Part shown: in pieces, positions 1 through 7,519 of the stretch
Layout of the letters: each line of letters opens with the position of its first letter
Position numbering within the stretch: the stretch's first letter is position 1
Source: Halomonas sp. 25-S5
GTDB lineage: Bacteria; Pseudomonadota; Gammaproteobacteria; Pseudomonadales; Halomonadaceae
Length of the DNA stretch: 51,742 nt
Assembly (NCBI RefSeq): GCF_029889845.1
Contig: NZ_JARANV010000029.1
Location: forward strand, 1-51,742
Direction of reading: 5' to 3'
Made by a program: the position numbers and the translations under genes
Notes under the pieces: generated by a model
Told to the model about the DNA's origin: nothing
What the model saw: the letters and a program-made list of their open reading frames with translations, nothing else
Database searches by the model: none

Positions 1-143
1 TTCATTCGATCTGATTCGTTAAATAGCGGGCTATTCGCCTCATCAGATCGATAAACTTGTCTCGAAATCCGTCTCTCTCGCTACGATCGGTCAAACCCGA
101 CAGGCTCCTAGAAACCGACGGGTCACTGGCAGAGGAGAGGACG

Positions 144-830
144 ATGCAGCATCGTGTATTATTGATCACCGGGGCATCGAGCGGGATCGGCGCCGCCACG
201 GCCCGGGCCGCCTCGCGGGAAAGCTACAAGCTGGTGCTGGCCGCCCGCTCCCGGGAGAAGCTGACGGCCCTGGCCGAGGAACTGGGCCCGGAGAACGTAC
301 TCGCCATCGGCTGTAACGTCACCGCCATGGAGGAGCAGCAGGCCATGGTCGAGCAGGCCATGGAACGCTTCGGTCGCATCGATGCCGTGTTCGCCAACGC
401 GGGGCGCGGCGGCCCGCCGGGAGGCTTCAGTGGCGCCGACCACGAGGCCTGGCGCGAGATGATCCTGACCAACATCTACGGGGTCGGGCTGACCCTGCAG
501 GCCACCCTGCCGGCACTGCGTCGCAGCCGTGGCCATGTGCTGCTGACCGGGTCGGCCGCCGGCCGCACCACCATTCCCGGCTCCATGTACGGCGCTACCA
601 AGTGGGCGGTGAGCGGGATCGGCTACAACCTGCGCGAGGAGTTACGTGGCAGCGGCATCCGGGTGACCCTGATCGAGCCCGGCATGGTCAATACCCCCTT
701 CTTCGACGACCCCCCGGAGAACGCCCTGGAAGACCGTGACATCGCCAACGCGGTGACCTATGCCCTGGGGCAGCCGGAACACGTGGATGTCAACGAGATC
801 CTGATTCGCCCCACGCCTCCGCTGGGATGA
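144..830 (+). CDS. SDR-family NAD(P)-dependent oxidoreductase
   Basis: A classical short-chain dehydrogenase/reductase of 228 residues. The N-terminal Rossmann nucleotide-binding motif TGASSGIG is at about residues 9-16, NAG follows the fourth beta strand, and the catalytic Ser and YGATK (Tyr-x-x-x-Lys) lie near residue 150. The family reduces or oxidises carbonyl/hydroxyl substrates with NAD(P); the substrate cannot be read from the sequence. I chose the ATG at 144 because a purine-rich AGAGGAGAGG sits just before it; an in-frame upstream ATG at 57 would add an unconserved 29-residue leader. It stands alone, followed by a peroxiredoxin relic. Confidence 0.9.
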   Translation: MQHRVLLITGASSGIGAATARAASRESYKLVLAARSREKLTALAEELGPENVLAIGCNVTAMEEQQAMVEQAMERFGRIDAVFANAGRGGPPGGFSGADHEAWREMILTNIYGVGLTLQATLPALRRSRGHVLLTGSAAGRTTIPGSMYGATKWAVSGIGYNLREELRGSGIRVTLIEPGMVNTPFFDDPPENALEDRDIANAVTYALGQPEHVDVNEILIRPTPPLG

Positions 831-839
831 TCTACGCCT

Positions 840-1043
840 CTGCACACGCAACAGCATGACACCCAACCAAAGACCTTTCCCCTGACACTCTCGATCGGCG
901 ACAGGATTCCGGATATCACCCTCAAGACCCCTGGCCCCGATGGGCCACAGGACCTCTCCACCGGCGAATTCTTCGCCGACCGGCGCGTGGTGCTGTTCGC
1001 CGTGCCCGGCGCCTTCACGCCCGGCGGTTCCTGCCCGCTATAG
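840..1043 (+). pseudogene. Truncated peroxiredoxin (Prx5/AhpC-TSA type) relic
   Basis: Reading from 840 gives 67 residues that match the beginning of a Prx5-type peroxiredoxin: SIGDRIPDITLKTPG, then a strand RRVVLFAVPGAFTP, the segment leading into the peroxidatic cysteine. The family reads PGAFTPTCS here; this copy reads PGAFTPGGSCPL and stops, so the rest of the thioredoxin fold is missing. There is no convincing start codon in frame. Downstream sequence shows no continuation in any frame, which points to deletion or replacement rather than a simple frameshift. Confidence 0.7.
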
Positions 1044-1437
1044 CAGCCAGGCCCTGTGGCTCGAGTACCATTTTCTTGATGCGCCTGTTGGCCACATTTC
1101 CCCCTGACCCACCACAACATAGATACAACCGATTGTTATCCTTGTATTTTCTCGGGAAAGCTGAGAAGACTCATACTCTGCATGGGTCACCCACAGAGCC
1201 TGTAACATGACTTTACAATCATCCGGGATCGACCAACACTTACCGCGTCGACTCCACAACCACGATCATCCAGTGGTCGTGGGACAGGGCTCAGTTCATC
1301 TTCCGGCCAGGAACATGACTGCTGCCTGTGAATGACACCACAGAATCATGACCCCCGGGCCAAGACCCGTGGGCAGGACTCGCCTTTCGCAGGGCCTGAT
1401 CACCATCAGCAATGGTTGCCAGCAACCATGAGGGAAC
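1044..1437. other. Non-coding region upstream of the sigma-54 activator gene
   Basis: Almost 400 bp without a credible gene. It has lower GC than the surroundings around 1130-1170. Two short symmetric sequences stand out: TGGGT-C-ACCCA at 1183-1193, and CCACGA/TCGTGG arms around 1271-1293. A stronger 8+8 inverted repeat at 1412-1429 is listed separately. A housekeeping promoter for the activator gene presumably lies here, but I cannot place it confidently. Confidence 0.4.
1412..1429. promoter_or_regulatory. Inverted repeat abutting the regulator start
   Basis: Perfect arms ATGGTTGC and GCAACCAT separated by CA. The repeat ends one base before the ribosome-binding site of the sigma-54 activator gene, so a protein bound here would block transcription or translation of the regulator. 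Autoregulation is an inference from position only. Confidence 0.4.
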
Positions 1438-1440
1438 GTG

Positions 1441-2856
1441 ATGATGGAACCATCCAGGCAATTCATGACAGTAGGGAATACAACCTCTCTTCAGGATACG
1501 CTACAGCAGCTTTCAAGTTATGGCTGGTCGATCCACCATGCCGATAATGCACAGGAAGCGATGGAGTTATTGAACAGGGAAGTCTGCAGGGTCGGATTGA
1601 CCGCCATCGACCCGTCGGCATCCTCGCTTCCCCTGGAAGTCAACACCAGGCCCGGCTTGTCGCAGATCCAGTGGGTGGCGATCCTCGAACATGATGTATT
1701 GCCGCACGACAAAGCTCGCGACCTGATCTATAACGCCTGCTATGCCTATCAAGCCCATCCCATCGATGCGAGACGACTCGATATCCTGCTGGACAGCGCA
1801 CTGGGCATGGCGAGCCTTCATGAAGCTCCCCCTATCCCGACGCTTTCCTGTCCGGATGACGACTATCACATGGTCGGTGAGAGCCCGGTCATGCAGCAAC
1901 TCTACCGAACCATCCACAAGGTGGCCGCCGCCGAGGCTCCCGTACTGATTACCGGGGAGTCCGGTACGGGGAAGGAACTCACGGCCCATGCCATCCATGC
2001 CCATTCATCCCGACGCCATGGCCCCTTCAATGTCGTCAATTGCGGGGCTCTACCTTCCGGCCTCATCCAATCCGAGCTCTTCGGCCATGAGAAGGGAGCC
2101 TTCACCGGTGCGAACCAACGCAAGATCGGCATCATAGAGAGCTCACAGGGAGGAACGCTTTTTCTCGACGAGATCGGAGACCTGCCCCTGGACATGCAGG
2201 TCAACCTGCTTCGCTTCCTGGAAAACCTCAAGGTCTTCCGGGTCGGTGGACTCCAGGAGATTCCCGTCGATGTCAGAGTCCTGGCCGCCACCCACGTCAA
2301 CCTCGAGAAGGCGGTAGACAAGGGAGAGTTCCGCGAGGACCTCTATCACCGGCTCAATGTGCTTCAAGTCAGGACGCCGGCGCTAAGAGAGCACCCGGAG
2401 GACATCGAGCCCCTCGCCCGCTTCTTCTTCCAGAAGTTCTCTGCGGAAAAGCCATCTCGGGTACGTGGGTTCAGCCGCGACTGCACGGTGGTCATTCGGC
2501 AGCACCCCTGGCCGGGGAACATACGCGAACTGGTCAACCGGGTCAGGCGTTCCATGGTCATGTGCGAACACCGGCTCATCACGCCCTCCGACATGGGGCT
2601 GGAAAGGCGCCATCGCCTTTCCCGGGATACCGATACCCTTCAGCAGGTACGCGACATGGCAGAGTCCGACGCCATCAGGGCCGCCCTCGCACGCAACAAG
2701 CACAAGGTGCTGCATGCGGCGCGAGAGCTGGGCATCTCAAGGGTCACCCTGTATCGGCTTCTCGAGAAGCACTGTATCGACAAGAACGGTGGCTCGGATG
2801 ATGGAGAAACGCACGATCCATCGACATCCAGATTCGTTCAACTAACCTCAACATGA
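1441..2856 (+). CDS. VpsR-like sigma-54-dependent transcriptional activator
   Basis: A bacterial enhancer-binding protein of about 471 residues. The N-terminal 130 residues resemble a receiver-like/VpsR-type domain without an obvious phospho-acceptor context. The AAA+ domain follows, with Walker A GESGTGKE, the sigma-54 contact loop GAFTGA, Walker B GGTLFLDEIGD and arginine-finger region FREDLYHRL. A Fis-type helix-turn-helix (AARELGISRVTLYRLLEKH) closes the protein. GTG 1438, ATG 1441 and ATG 1444 are in frame; 1441 is best spaced from GAGGG. It sits just upstream of an outer-membrane barrel gene and next to an operon carrying a strong -24/-12 promoter (7504-7519), so I infer that it activates that operon. 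Confidence 0.9.
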   Translation: MMEPSRQFMTVGNTTSLQDTLQQLSSYGWSIHHADNAQEAMELLNREVCRVGLTAIDPSASSLPLEVNTRPGLSQIQWVAILEHDVLPHDKARDLIYNACYAYQAHPIDARRLDILLDSALGMASLHEAPPIPTLSCPDDDYHMVGESPVMQQLYRTIHKVAAAEAPVLITGESGTGKELTAHAIHAHSSRRHGPFNVVNCGALPSGLIQSELFGHEKGAFTGANQRKIGIIESSQGGTLFLDEIGDLPLDMQVNLLRFLENLKVFRVGGLQEIPVDVRVLAATHVNLEKAVDKGEFREDLYHRLNVLQVRTPALREHPEDIEPLARFFFQKFSAEKPSRVRGFSRDCTVVIRQHPWPGNIRELVNRVRRSMVMCEHRLITPSDMGLERRHRLSRDTDTLQQVRDMAESDAIRAALARNKHKVLHAARELGISRVTLYRLLEKHCIDKNGGSDDGETHDPSTSRFVQLTST

Positions 2857-2985
2857 TGGAGGAAGGTCACAGGCGCCCGCTGACCAGACCTATTCATGTT
2901 AGCCAGGGGCGTTGTGATCGAAATCGGACCATGTCTCTCCCGGGGGACGAGGCACTACTCAAGCAAGAAGAAAAGGAAGGGAACC

Positions 2986-4077
2986 ATGAGTTCACGAGCC
3001 ACGAGCATCCTCTACACGGCCGGCATGCTATCGGTGATCGGCTGCACGCCCGTTCTGGCCCAGCAGACGGCACAGGACACGCAGATCCAGCCGGTTGGCC
3101 AAGAGCCCGAGGAGCGGGAGGTCCAGCCAGATGTCCAGGCCATGGCGGAATACGGCGGCGTGCTGACGCCCAAGGGCAGGCTGGTACTGGAGCCGGAATT
3201 CCAGTACTCCCACGAGAGCATCAACCGCATGACCTTCGAGGGGGTGGAAGTATTGAGTACCTTGCTGATCGGGGTGTTCACGGCACAGGATGTCGACCGG
3301 GACAACTACACGGCCTCGCTGACCGGCCGGCTGGGCTTTACCGATCGCCTGGAGCTCGAGATGAAGATCCCCTACGTCTATCGGGATGAATCGAACCGGG
3401 TAACGGTCTCCGAAGTCGACCCCGACTTCACCCTGGATCGCGAGTTATCCAACGATGCGCTGGGTGATATAGAGGTGGCTGCGCACTACCAGTTCAACCG
3501 TGGCCTCGATGGCATGCCCTACTTCATCGGCAATCTGCGCTACAAGAGCACCACCGGGGAAGGGCCCTTCGATATCCGTCGCAACAGCGCCGGTATCCCA
3601 TTGGAACTGTCCACCGGCACAGGCTTCCACTCCATCGAACCCAGCATCACCATGCTGCTGCCTTCGGCGCCGGCGGTCTACTTTGCCAACCTGGGCTATG
3701 TCTTCCACCTGGAGGATAATGTCAACCAGCAAGTTACCCAGGATGATGAAGATCTTTTCATCCGAGATGTGGATCCCGGGGATGCCGTGAGACTGAGTTT
3801 TGGCATGGCCTACTCCATCAACCCGAGGACCTCCTTCACGCTGGGCTACAAGAATGACTTCATCGGCAAGACAGAGACGGAATATGTCGACAACAGCGAC
3901 GGTACTACCACTCGGGTCAGTTCCAGCACCCTGAACGTCGGCGCCCTGCTGCTCGGCTGGTCCTACCAGTTGAATCCGGATGTCTCCGTCAACCTGGGCC
4001 TGGAACTCGGCATCACCGAGGATGCCCCGGACACGACCCTGACCCTTCGCATGCCCATCGGCATGAATGTGTTCTAA
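2986..4077 (+). CDS. Outer-membrane beta-barrel protein, putative export channel
   Basis: 363 residues with a signal peptide (hydrophobic stretch ending in PVLA near residue 24). A linker rich in Gln, Glu and Pro follows, then alternating amphipathic strands to a terminal aromatic (ending in NVF), the hallmark of an outer-membrane barrel. It is annotated in relatives as a generic 'transporter'. It starts at ATG 2986 behind AAGGAAGGG. It lies 129 bp after the sigma-54 activator and is convergent with the glycine-rich/C39 operon. By analogy with FapF in functional-amyloid systems it may be the outer-membrane conduit for those proteins; sequence alone does not prove transport. Length and N-terminal linker are compatible with that role, but I see no clear FapF-type coiled coil. 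Confidence 0.75.
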   Translation: MSSRATSILYTAGMLSVIGCTPVLAQQTAQDTQIQPVGQEPEEREVQPDVQAMAEYGGVLTPKGRLVLEPEFQYSHESINRMTFEGVEVLSTLLIGVFTAQDVDRDNYTASLTGRLGFTDRLELEMKIPYVYRDESNRVTVSEVDPDFTLDRELSNDALGDIEVAAHYQFNRGLDGMPYFIGNLRYKSTTGEGPFDIRRNSAGIPLELSTGTGFHSIEPSITMLLPSAPAVYFANLGYVFHLEDNVNQQVTQDDEDLFIRDVDPGDAVRLSFGMAYSINPRTSFTLGYKNDFIGKTETEYVDNSDGTTTRVSSSTLNVGALLLGWSYQLNPDVSVNLGLELGITEDAPDTTLTLRMPIGMNVF

Positions 4078-4096
4078 CCAAGCCCATAAACCAAGG

Positions 4097-4117
4097 CGGC
4101 TGCCAAATCGGCAGCCG
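4097..4117. terminator. Hairpin between convergent genes
   Basis: Perfect 8-bp stem CGGCTGCC / GGCAGCCG with loop AAATC, 20 bp after the barrel gene and about 100 bp beyond the end of the opposing operon. There is no strong T tract on either side, though TTGGTTTA follows on the minus strand. It probably serves both convergent transcripts. Confidence 0.55.
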
Positions 4118-4215
4118 TCGCGTCATATTCCTAATATCATCTTCCACCATGCCCTCTTCCAGTCCAAAAGCGCCTCTCGTGCGATAATACGAGCTTGGCA
4201 GATGACTCATACCTA

Positions 4216-4917
4216 TCAGCGCAGGATTCCCGAGAAGGAGTCAACAATGGAGGCCCGTTGCTTGGCCGCCCTCAGTGCCCCGATATTGCTGAGTCGAACG
4301 TCGATATTGATCCGCTGCTGTATATCCCGCCCGGAGGCATTACTCACCACACCACTGACGATGGCGTTGCGCGTGATATTGTGCAGGGCCGCCGTGAAAC
4401 CCTTGTGATCGTTCAGGGTAATGCCGGAAAAGTCCGCCAGGCCCGAGAGGTCGACACCACCGGGGGTCACATCGGTTACTGAGAGTCCTGTACCGCCCCC
4501 CACCTGCCTGGCTGACCTGGAGGGATCACGGAATGTCTGGGACACGAGATCCATTCCCGCCTTCGTGAAGTTCACGACCGACACCAGCTCGATGCTATTA
4601 TCGATCATCGTCTGCAACCTGGCCCCGAAATCCACATCGAGCCCACTGATATTGAACCCCGCCCGCATCTGATCGAGTTCAGCATCGGCGATGACCGTCC
4701 CTCGATGGAAGTCATCCTGCGTCGCGGACGACAGCGAAACCTCCGTATAGAGTCTCGCGGCTGCCTGATCACTCAGGTAATGTGACCGTTGTTCATTCAA
4801 CCAGGCGTCACTTGCCGCCGGTGAGGCCGCCGGGGTTTCGGCGGCAACCAACACCAGCAGGGCGCCCACCCAACACACCCGGCTTGCCCCATGAATACTC
4901 CTCGCGCGAGACAGCAT
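4216..4917 (-). CDS. Exported protein with ELDxMRxG motif, last gene of the C39 operon
   Basis: 233 residues with an N-terminal hydrophobic signal-like segment (about 15-30). At residues 79-88 it carries AELDQMRAGF, followed by a beta-rich tail beginning ISGLDVDFGARLQT. Proteins with a D-x-E-L-D-x-M-R-x-G-F motif followed by such a tail recur in proteobacteria near C39 peptidases. The motif resembles the double-glycine leader sites that C39 enzymes cut, so residue 87 may be a processing site (inference). The ATG at 4917 follows GAGGAG and is 15 bp after the peptidase stop, so the two are tightly co-transcribed. FapE-like accessory protein by position; I do not recognise a named family with certainty. 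Confidence 0.7.
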   Translation of the reverse strand: MLSRARSIHGASRVCWVGALLVLVAAETPAASPAASDAWLNEQRSHYLSDQAAARLYTEVSLSSATQDDFHRGTVIADAELDQMRAGFNISGLDVDFGARLQTMIDNSIELVSVVNFTKAGMDLVSQTFRDPSRSARQVGGGTGLSVTDVTPGGVDLSGLADFSGITLNDHKGFTAALHNITRNAIVSGVVSNASGRDIQQRINIDVRLSNIGALRAAKQRASIVDSFSGILR

Positions 4918-4932
4918 CTTCGCATCTCCTCA

Positions 4933-5637
4933 TCACCGGCCCATCTCATTTCTGGCAGGCAGGGTCAGCAGGCTGGCACCGATGCTGGAGCGGCTCACGC
5001 CTCTTGCCAGCGGTGAGTCGGGGCGCACGGCCCAATCCTGCTCATGGTTGAAGTTGTTCCTGGCGATCTCGATCTCCCCGCGCGCGCCCAGCACCGTGCC
5101 GTTCCACAGGGACTCGAAGTGCTCCCTCGGCACCACCTGGGTACCCGCCGCGGGATCGCCCACCAGGATATTGTCGTCATCGATGCCCTTGACGACGACG
5201 AAATGCTTGTAGCCTCCAGTGTCCACCATCGTAATGGCCGGCACCCCGATGCGAATGAAGTCATCCAGGCTGATCCTGAATCCATCGGCATTGAGCCCCT
5301 GGGCATCCAGGTAACGCTTCATGTCCAGCATGGAAAAGCCATGGCGCTGGATCTGTTCGGCATCCCCGGCACGGATCATGCTCTCGAAGACCGCTGCCTC
5401 GGTGGTCTCACGCTGATAGTGGAAGGTCAGCAGGGTCGCGACGGACGCGGACCCACAGCTGAAGTCATACTGCTGCCGTATCACCCTGTCCCAGCCCTTC
5501 TCCTGCAGGCTCTTGGCCTCGACCTGAAAGCTGCCGAAACGATTGGCAATAGCCACCTGTCCGGCAAGGGCCGCCATAGAACTCCCCATGAGAACGAGTG
5601 ATGCCATGCTGCAGCAGAGTTGCCTCGTGAGTTTCAT
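4933..5637 (-). CDS. Periplasmic C39-family cysteine peptidase
   Basis: 234 residues: signal peptide to about residue 26, then a papain-like C39 domain. The catalytic Cys61 is in YDFSCGSA with the oxyanion Gln55/56 just before it, His145 is in GGYKHFVVV and Asp161 in LVGDPAAG. That gives the complete C39 triad. Unlike bacteriocin exporters it has no ABC transporter domains; it is a free-standing secreted enzyme, as in FapD of the Pseudomonas functional-amyloid operon. It probably trims or controls secretion of neighbouring exported proteins, two of which contain double-glycine-like sites. ATG 5637 follows AGGGGAAG. It lies 49 bp after the upstream gene and 15 bp before the next. Confidence 0.88.
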   Translation of the reverse strand: MKLTRQLCCSMASLVLMGSSMAALAGQVAIANRFGSFQVEAKSLQEKGWDRVIRQQYDFSCGSASVATLLTFHYQRETTEAAVFESMIRAGDAEQIQRHGFSMLDMKRYLDAQGLNADGFRISLDDFIRIGVPAITMVDTGGYKHFVVVKGIDDDNILVGDPAAGTQVVPREHFESLWNGTVLGARGEIEIARNNFNHEQDWAVRPDSPLARGVSRSSIGASLLTLPARNEMGR

Positions 5638-5686
5638 GGCACGTCTTCCCCTGGTTGGAAATCGGGTATCCGAACCCGATAGGGGC

Positions 5687-6115
5687 TCAGTTGGCGATAA
5701 AGACACTGATGCCCACCGCATTGTTGATGGAATTCCCGTTGCCGGTCACGGCGCTGAAGATTCCCGTACCGCTATAGCTCCCCAACGCATCGGAGGCGAA
5801 ACTGATGTTGCCCGAGACCATATCGCCACCGATATCGAAGGAGGTATCCGTTACCGAGGCCTTCAGGTTCTGGACGCTTTTTACCGTAGTGAGGTTGACG
5901 ATCGCACCTCCCTCCCTGGCCCTGGCCTTACCCATTTCCTCCAGGTTCATCCGCTCCATCGCGGCGAAGCCATCTTCCTGAAGCGCAGAGCCATCATCTG
6001 CCTGGCTCTGTGCCGCCCCGAAGGTGATCAGCACCATGGCGAACGTAATAGCCATCAACTGCAGTTGTCGGCGGGGTAAAGTTGAGAGAGTTGAACTGAC
6101 TGATGACACCTTCAT
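5687..6115 (-). CDS. Small exported protein with double-glycine-like site
   Basis: 142 residues with a long signal-type N-terminus (hydrophobic core about 21-37, ending QSQA). A helical stretch rich in Glu, Met and Arg follows and ends in GKARAREGG at residues 62-70. Past the Gly-Gly pair the protein changes to a beta-prone Ser/Gly/Asn-rich tail (NLTTVKSVQNLKAS, later GNGNSINNAVGISVF). The change of composition at Gly-Gly is what a C39 substrate would look like. Start chosen at 6115 (preceded by GGGAG, 8-nt spacing); an in-frame ATG at 6142 is less well placed. No named family recognised; a minor fibre subunit or secretion partner is possible. Confidence 0.7.
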   Translation of the reverse strand: MKVSSVSSTLSTLPRRQLQLMAITFAMVLITFGAAQSQADDGSALQEDGFAAMERMNLEEMGKARAREGGAIVNLTTVKSVQNLKASVTDTSFDIGGDMVSGNISFASDALGSYSGTGIFSAVTGNGNSINNAVGISVFIAN

Positions 6116-6158
6116 GGCCTTGACTCCCGATATCCGGTCCATAGGGACAGTTCATCAA

Positions 6159-6190
6159 GGGAGCCGGTGGGGTTGCCCCCACCAGCTCCC
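6159..6190 (-). terminator. Strong intercistronic hairpin (attenuator or mRNA stabiliser)
   Basis: On the minus-strand transcript a 14-bp stem (one G-U pair) closes a GCAA GNRA tetraloop: arm GGGAGCTGGTGGGG, arm CCCCACCGGCTCCC. It lies 34 bp after the glycine-rich gene and before the next gene. There is no U tract, so partial termination or 3'-end protection of the upstream message is more likely than full termination. This would favour high output of the glycine-rich protein relative to its accessories. Confidence 0.65.
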
Positions 6191-6223
6191 GCTTCTTGCG
6201 AGCGCGTCATGCGCCCCGGATCA

Positions 6224-7390
6224 TCAGTTGCCGATGCCCACATTACTGTGAGCCGCGACGTTGGTGCCGGACACCTGGGAGTTGTAGAGGCCGGTGGACA
6301 CGTTCATGTTGTTGATGCCACCGAACACCCCGGCCGCGACGGACACGTTGGCCGCACCGGTAGCCAGGCTGGCACCGCCGCCATTGCCGCCGTTGCCACC
6401 TGCACCGCCGTTGCCGGCATAGGCATAGGCATCACCGGTGGTGGCACTGCCACCCCCACCGCCGCCACCATTACCGTTGCCGCCGTTCCCGGCTACAGCA
6501 CCAGCATCCCCACCGGAACCACCGGCGCCGGCTGTGGCCGTGCCACTTCCAGAGCCACTACCAGTACCGGTGCCGGTGCCTGCTCCACCAGTACCATTAC
6601 CGGAACTGGCGGTGGCGCCGGAGCCTGAATCGGAACCAGCATTCTGCGAGCCGCCTGTTCCCAAGCCCCCATCACCGGTATCGTCATTTTCTGCATTGGC
6701 ACCCGAAGCGGAGCCAGCTGATGTTCCTCCTACGCCTCCGCCTTGGCCGCTACCACCACCTAAGCCAGCACCGAGCCCGATACCGCCGGCATCGCCACCC
6801 GAGGCATCGGTTCCGCTAAAGGCACCAGCACCGCCGCCAGAGCCACCGTTTCCATTGCCGCCATTACCGCCGACACCGATGCCCACATTGGCGGAAAGCG
6901 CACCGCCACCAGCACCACCGGTCGCGCCGGTAGCACCCCGGGCGCCGTTGATGTTGATACCGGAACCAACCACGGTGGAGTTGAGCTCCTGCATGGAGAT
7001 AACGCTGGTAGAGGTGTTGTAGGACTCGCTCATGGCCCAGGCGTCACCGCCGCGGCCGGTCGAGCCACCCGCTCCACCCATACCAGATCCGGCAGAATAG
7101 CCACCAGTACCTGCACCACCGGTACCGCCATTGGCATTCCTCGCATCGTCATCGTTATCAGCGATGCTTCCACCATTGGCGCTGCCACCAGTACCACCAC
7201 CGGCAAGACCCAGACCGAATCCGGCCCCACCATTGGCATTGCCACTGTCGCCGCCGGTAGCGGTGGCCGTTGAGGTCACATCCTGATCTACATCATCGGC
7301 AGCACCAACGCTCGGGTTGGCGTGCGCCGTGGAGATGGCCATTACCATGGCCAGCAGAGGGGTACCCGCTACTACAAGATACTTTTTCAT
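6224..7390 (-). CDS. Secreted PGRS-like glycine-rich protein
   Basis: 388 residues, extremely rich in Gly, Ala, Ser, Asn and Thr, with GGxGGxGG runs reminiscent of mycobacterial PGRS domains. Signal peptide 1-24 (cut after AHA). Layout: Gly-rich 25-115; a non-repetitive block around 116-155 containing LNSTVVG; a second long Gly-rich block about 155-350; and a C-terminal block with YNSQVSG (about 369-375) ending in GIGN. The two NSxVxG blocks look like imperfect copies. The composition fits a secreted structural or amyloid-like subunit. The start at 7390 has GGAG 8 nt upstream; ATG 7396 is too close to it. It is the first gene after the sigma-54 promoter at 7504-7519. Confidence 0.8.
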   Translation of the reverse strand: MKKYLVVAGTPLLAMVMAISTAHANPSVGAADDVDQDVTSTATATGGDSGNANGGAGFGLGLAGGGTGGSANGGSIADNDDDARNANGGTGGAGTGGYSAGSGMGGAGGSTGRGGDAWAMSESYNTSTSVISMQELNSTVVGSGININGARGATGATGGAGGGALSANVGIGVGGNGGNGNGGSGGGAGAFSGTDASGGDAGGIGLGAGLGGGSGQGGGVGGTSAGSASGANAENDDTGDGGLGTGGSQNAGSDSGSGATASSGNGTGGAGTGTGTGSGSGSGTATAGAGGSGGDAGAVAGNGGNGNGGGGGGGSATTGDAYAYAGNGGAGGNGGNGGGASLATGAANVSVAAGVFGGINNMNVSTGLYNSQVSGTNVAAHSNVGIGN

Positions 7391-7503
7391 GATCATGTCT
7401 CCATTTGTTGTGTCTGCTGCAGCCTGCGAACTCGCGCCATCGTCCCTACCAATGAATTCTGGACCCTTGAATGACGCTTCCTGCTCGCAGTCACCAACCC
7501 ATC

Positions 7504-7519
7504 AGCATGATCCGTGCCA
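7504..7519 (-). promoter_or_regulatory. Sigma-54 (-24/-12) promoter of the glycine-rich/C39 operon
   Basis: On the minus strand the sequence is TGGCACGGATCATGCT, against consensus TGGCACG-N4-TTGCW: a single mismatch, with the invariant GG and GC exactly 10 nt apart. Predicted transcription start is near 7493, leaving a leader of about 100 nt. A sigma-54 activator gene in the same locus supports the call. Confidence 0.8.

Noticed and set aside
2950..2965. A GG-N10-GC match (AGGCACTACTCAAGCA) ahead of the outer-membrane barrel gene, considered as a second sigma-54 promoter
   Set aside because: Four mismatches outside GG/GC, and the start of transcription would fall in the ribosome-binding site, leaving no usable leader.
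6438..7022. Proline-rich open frame opposite the glycine-rich gene
   Set aside because: Pro codons are simply the complement of Gly codons; no ribosome site or signal, whereas the minus-strand frame has a signal peptide and promoter.
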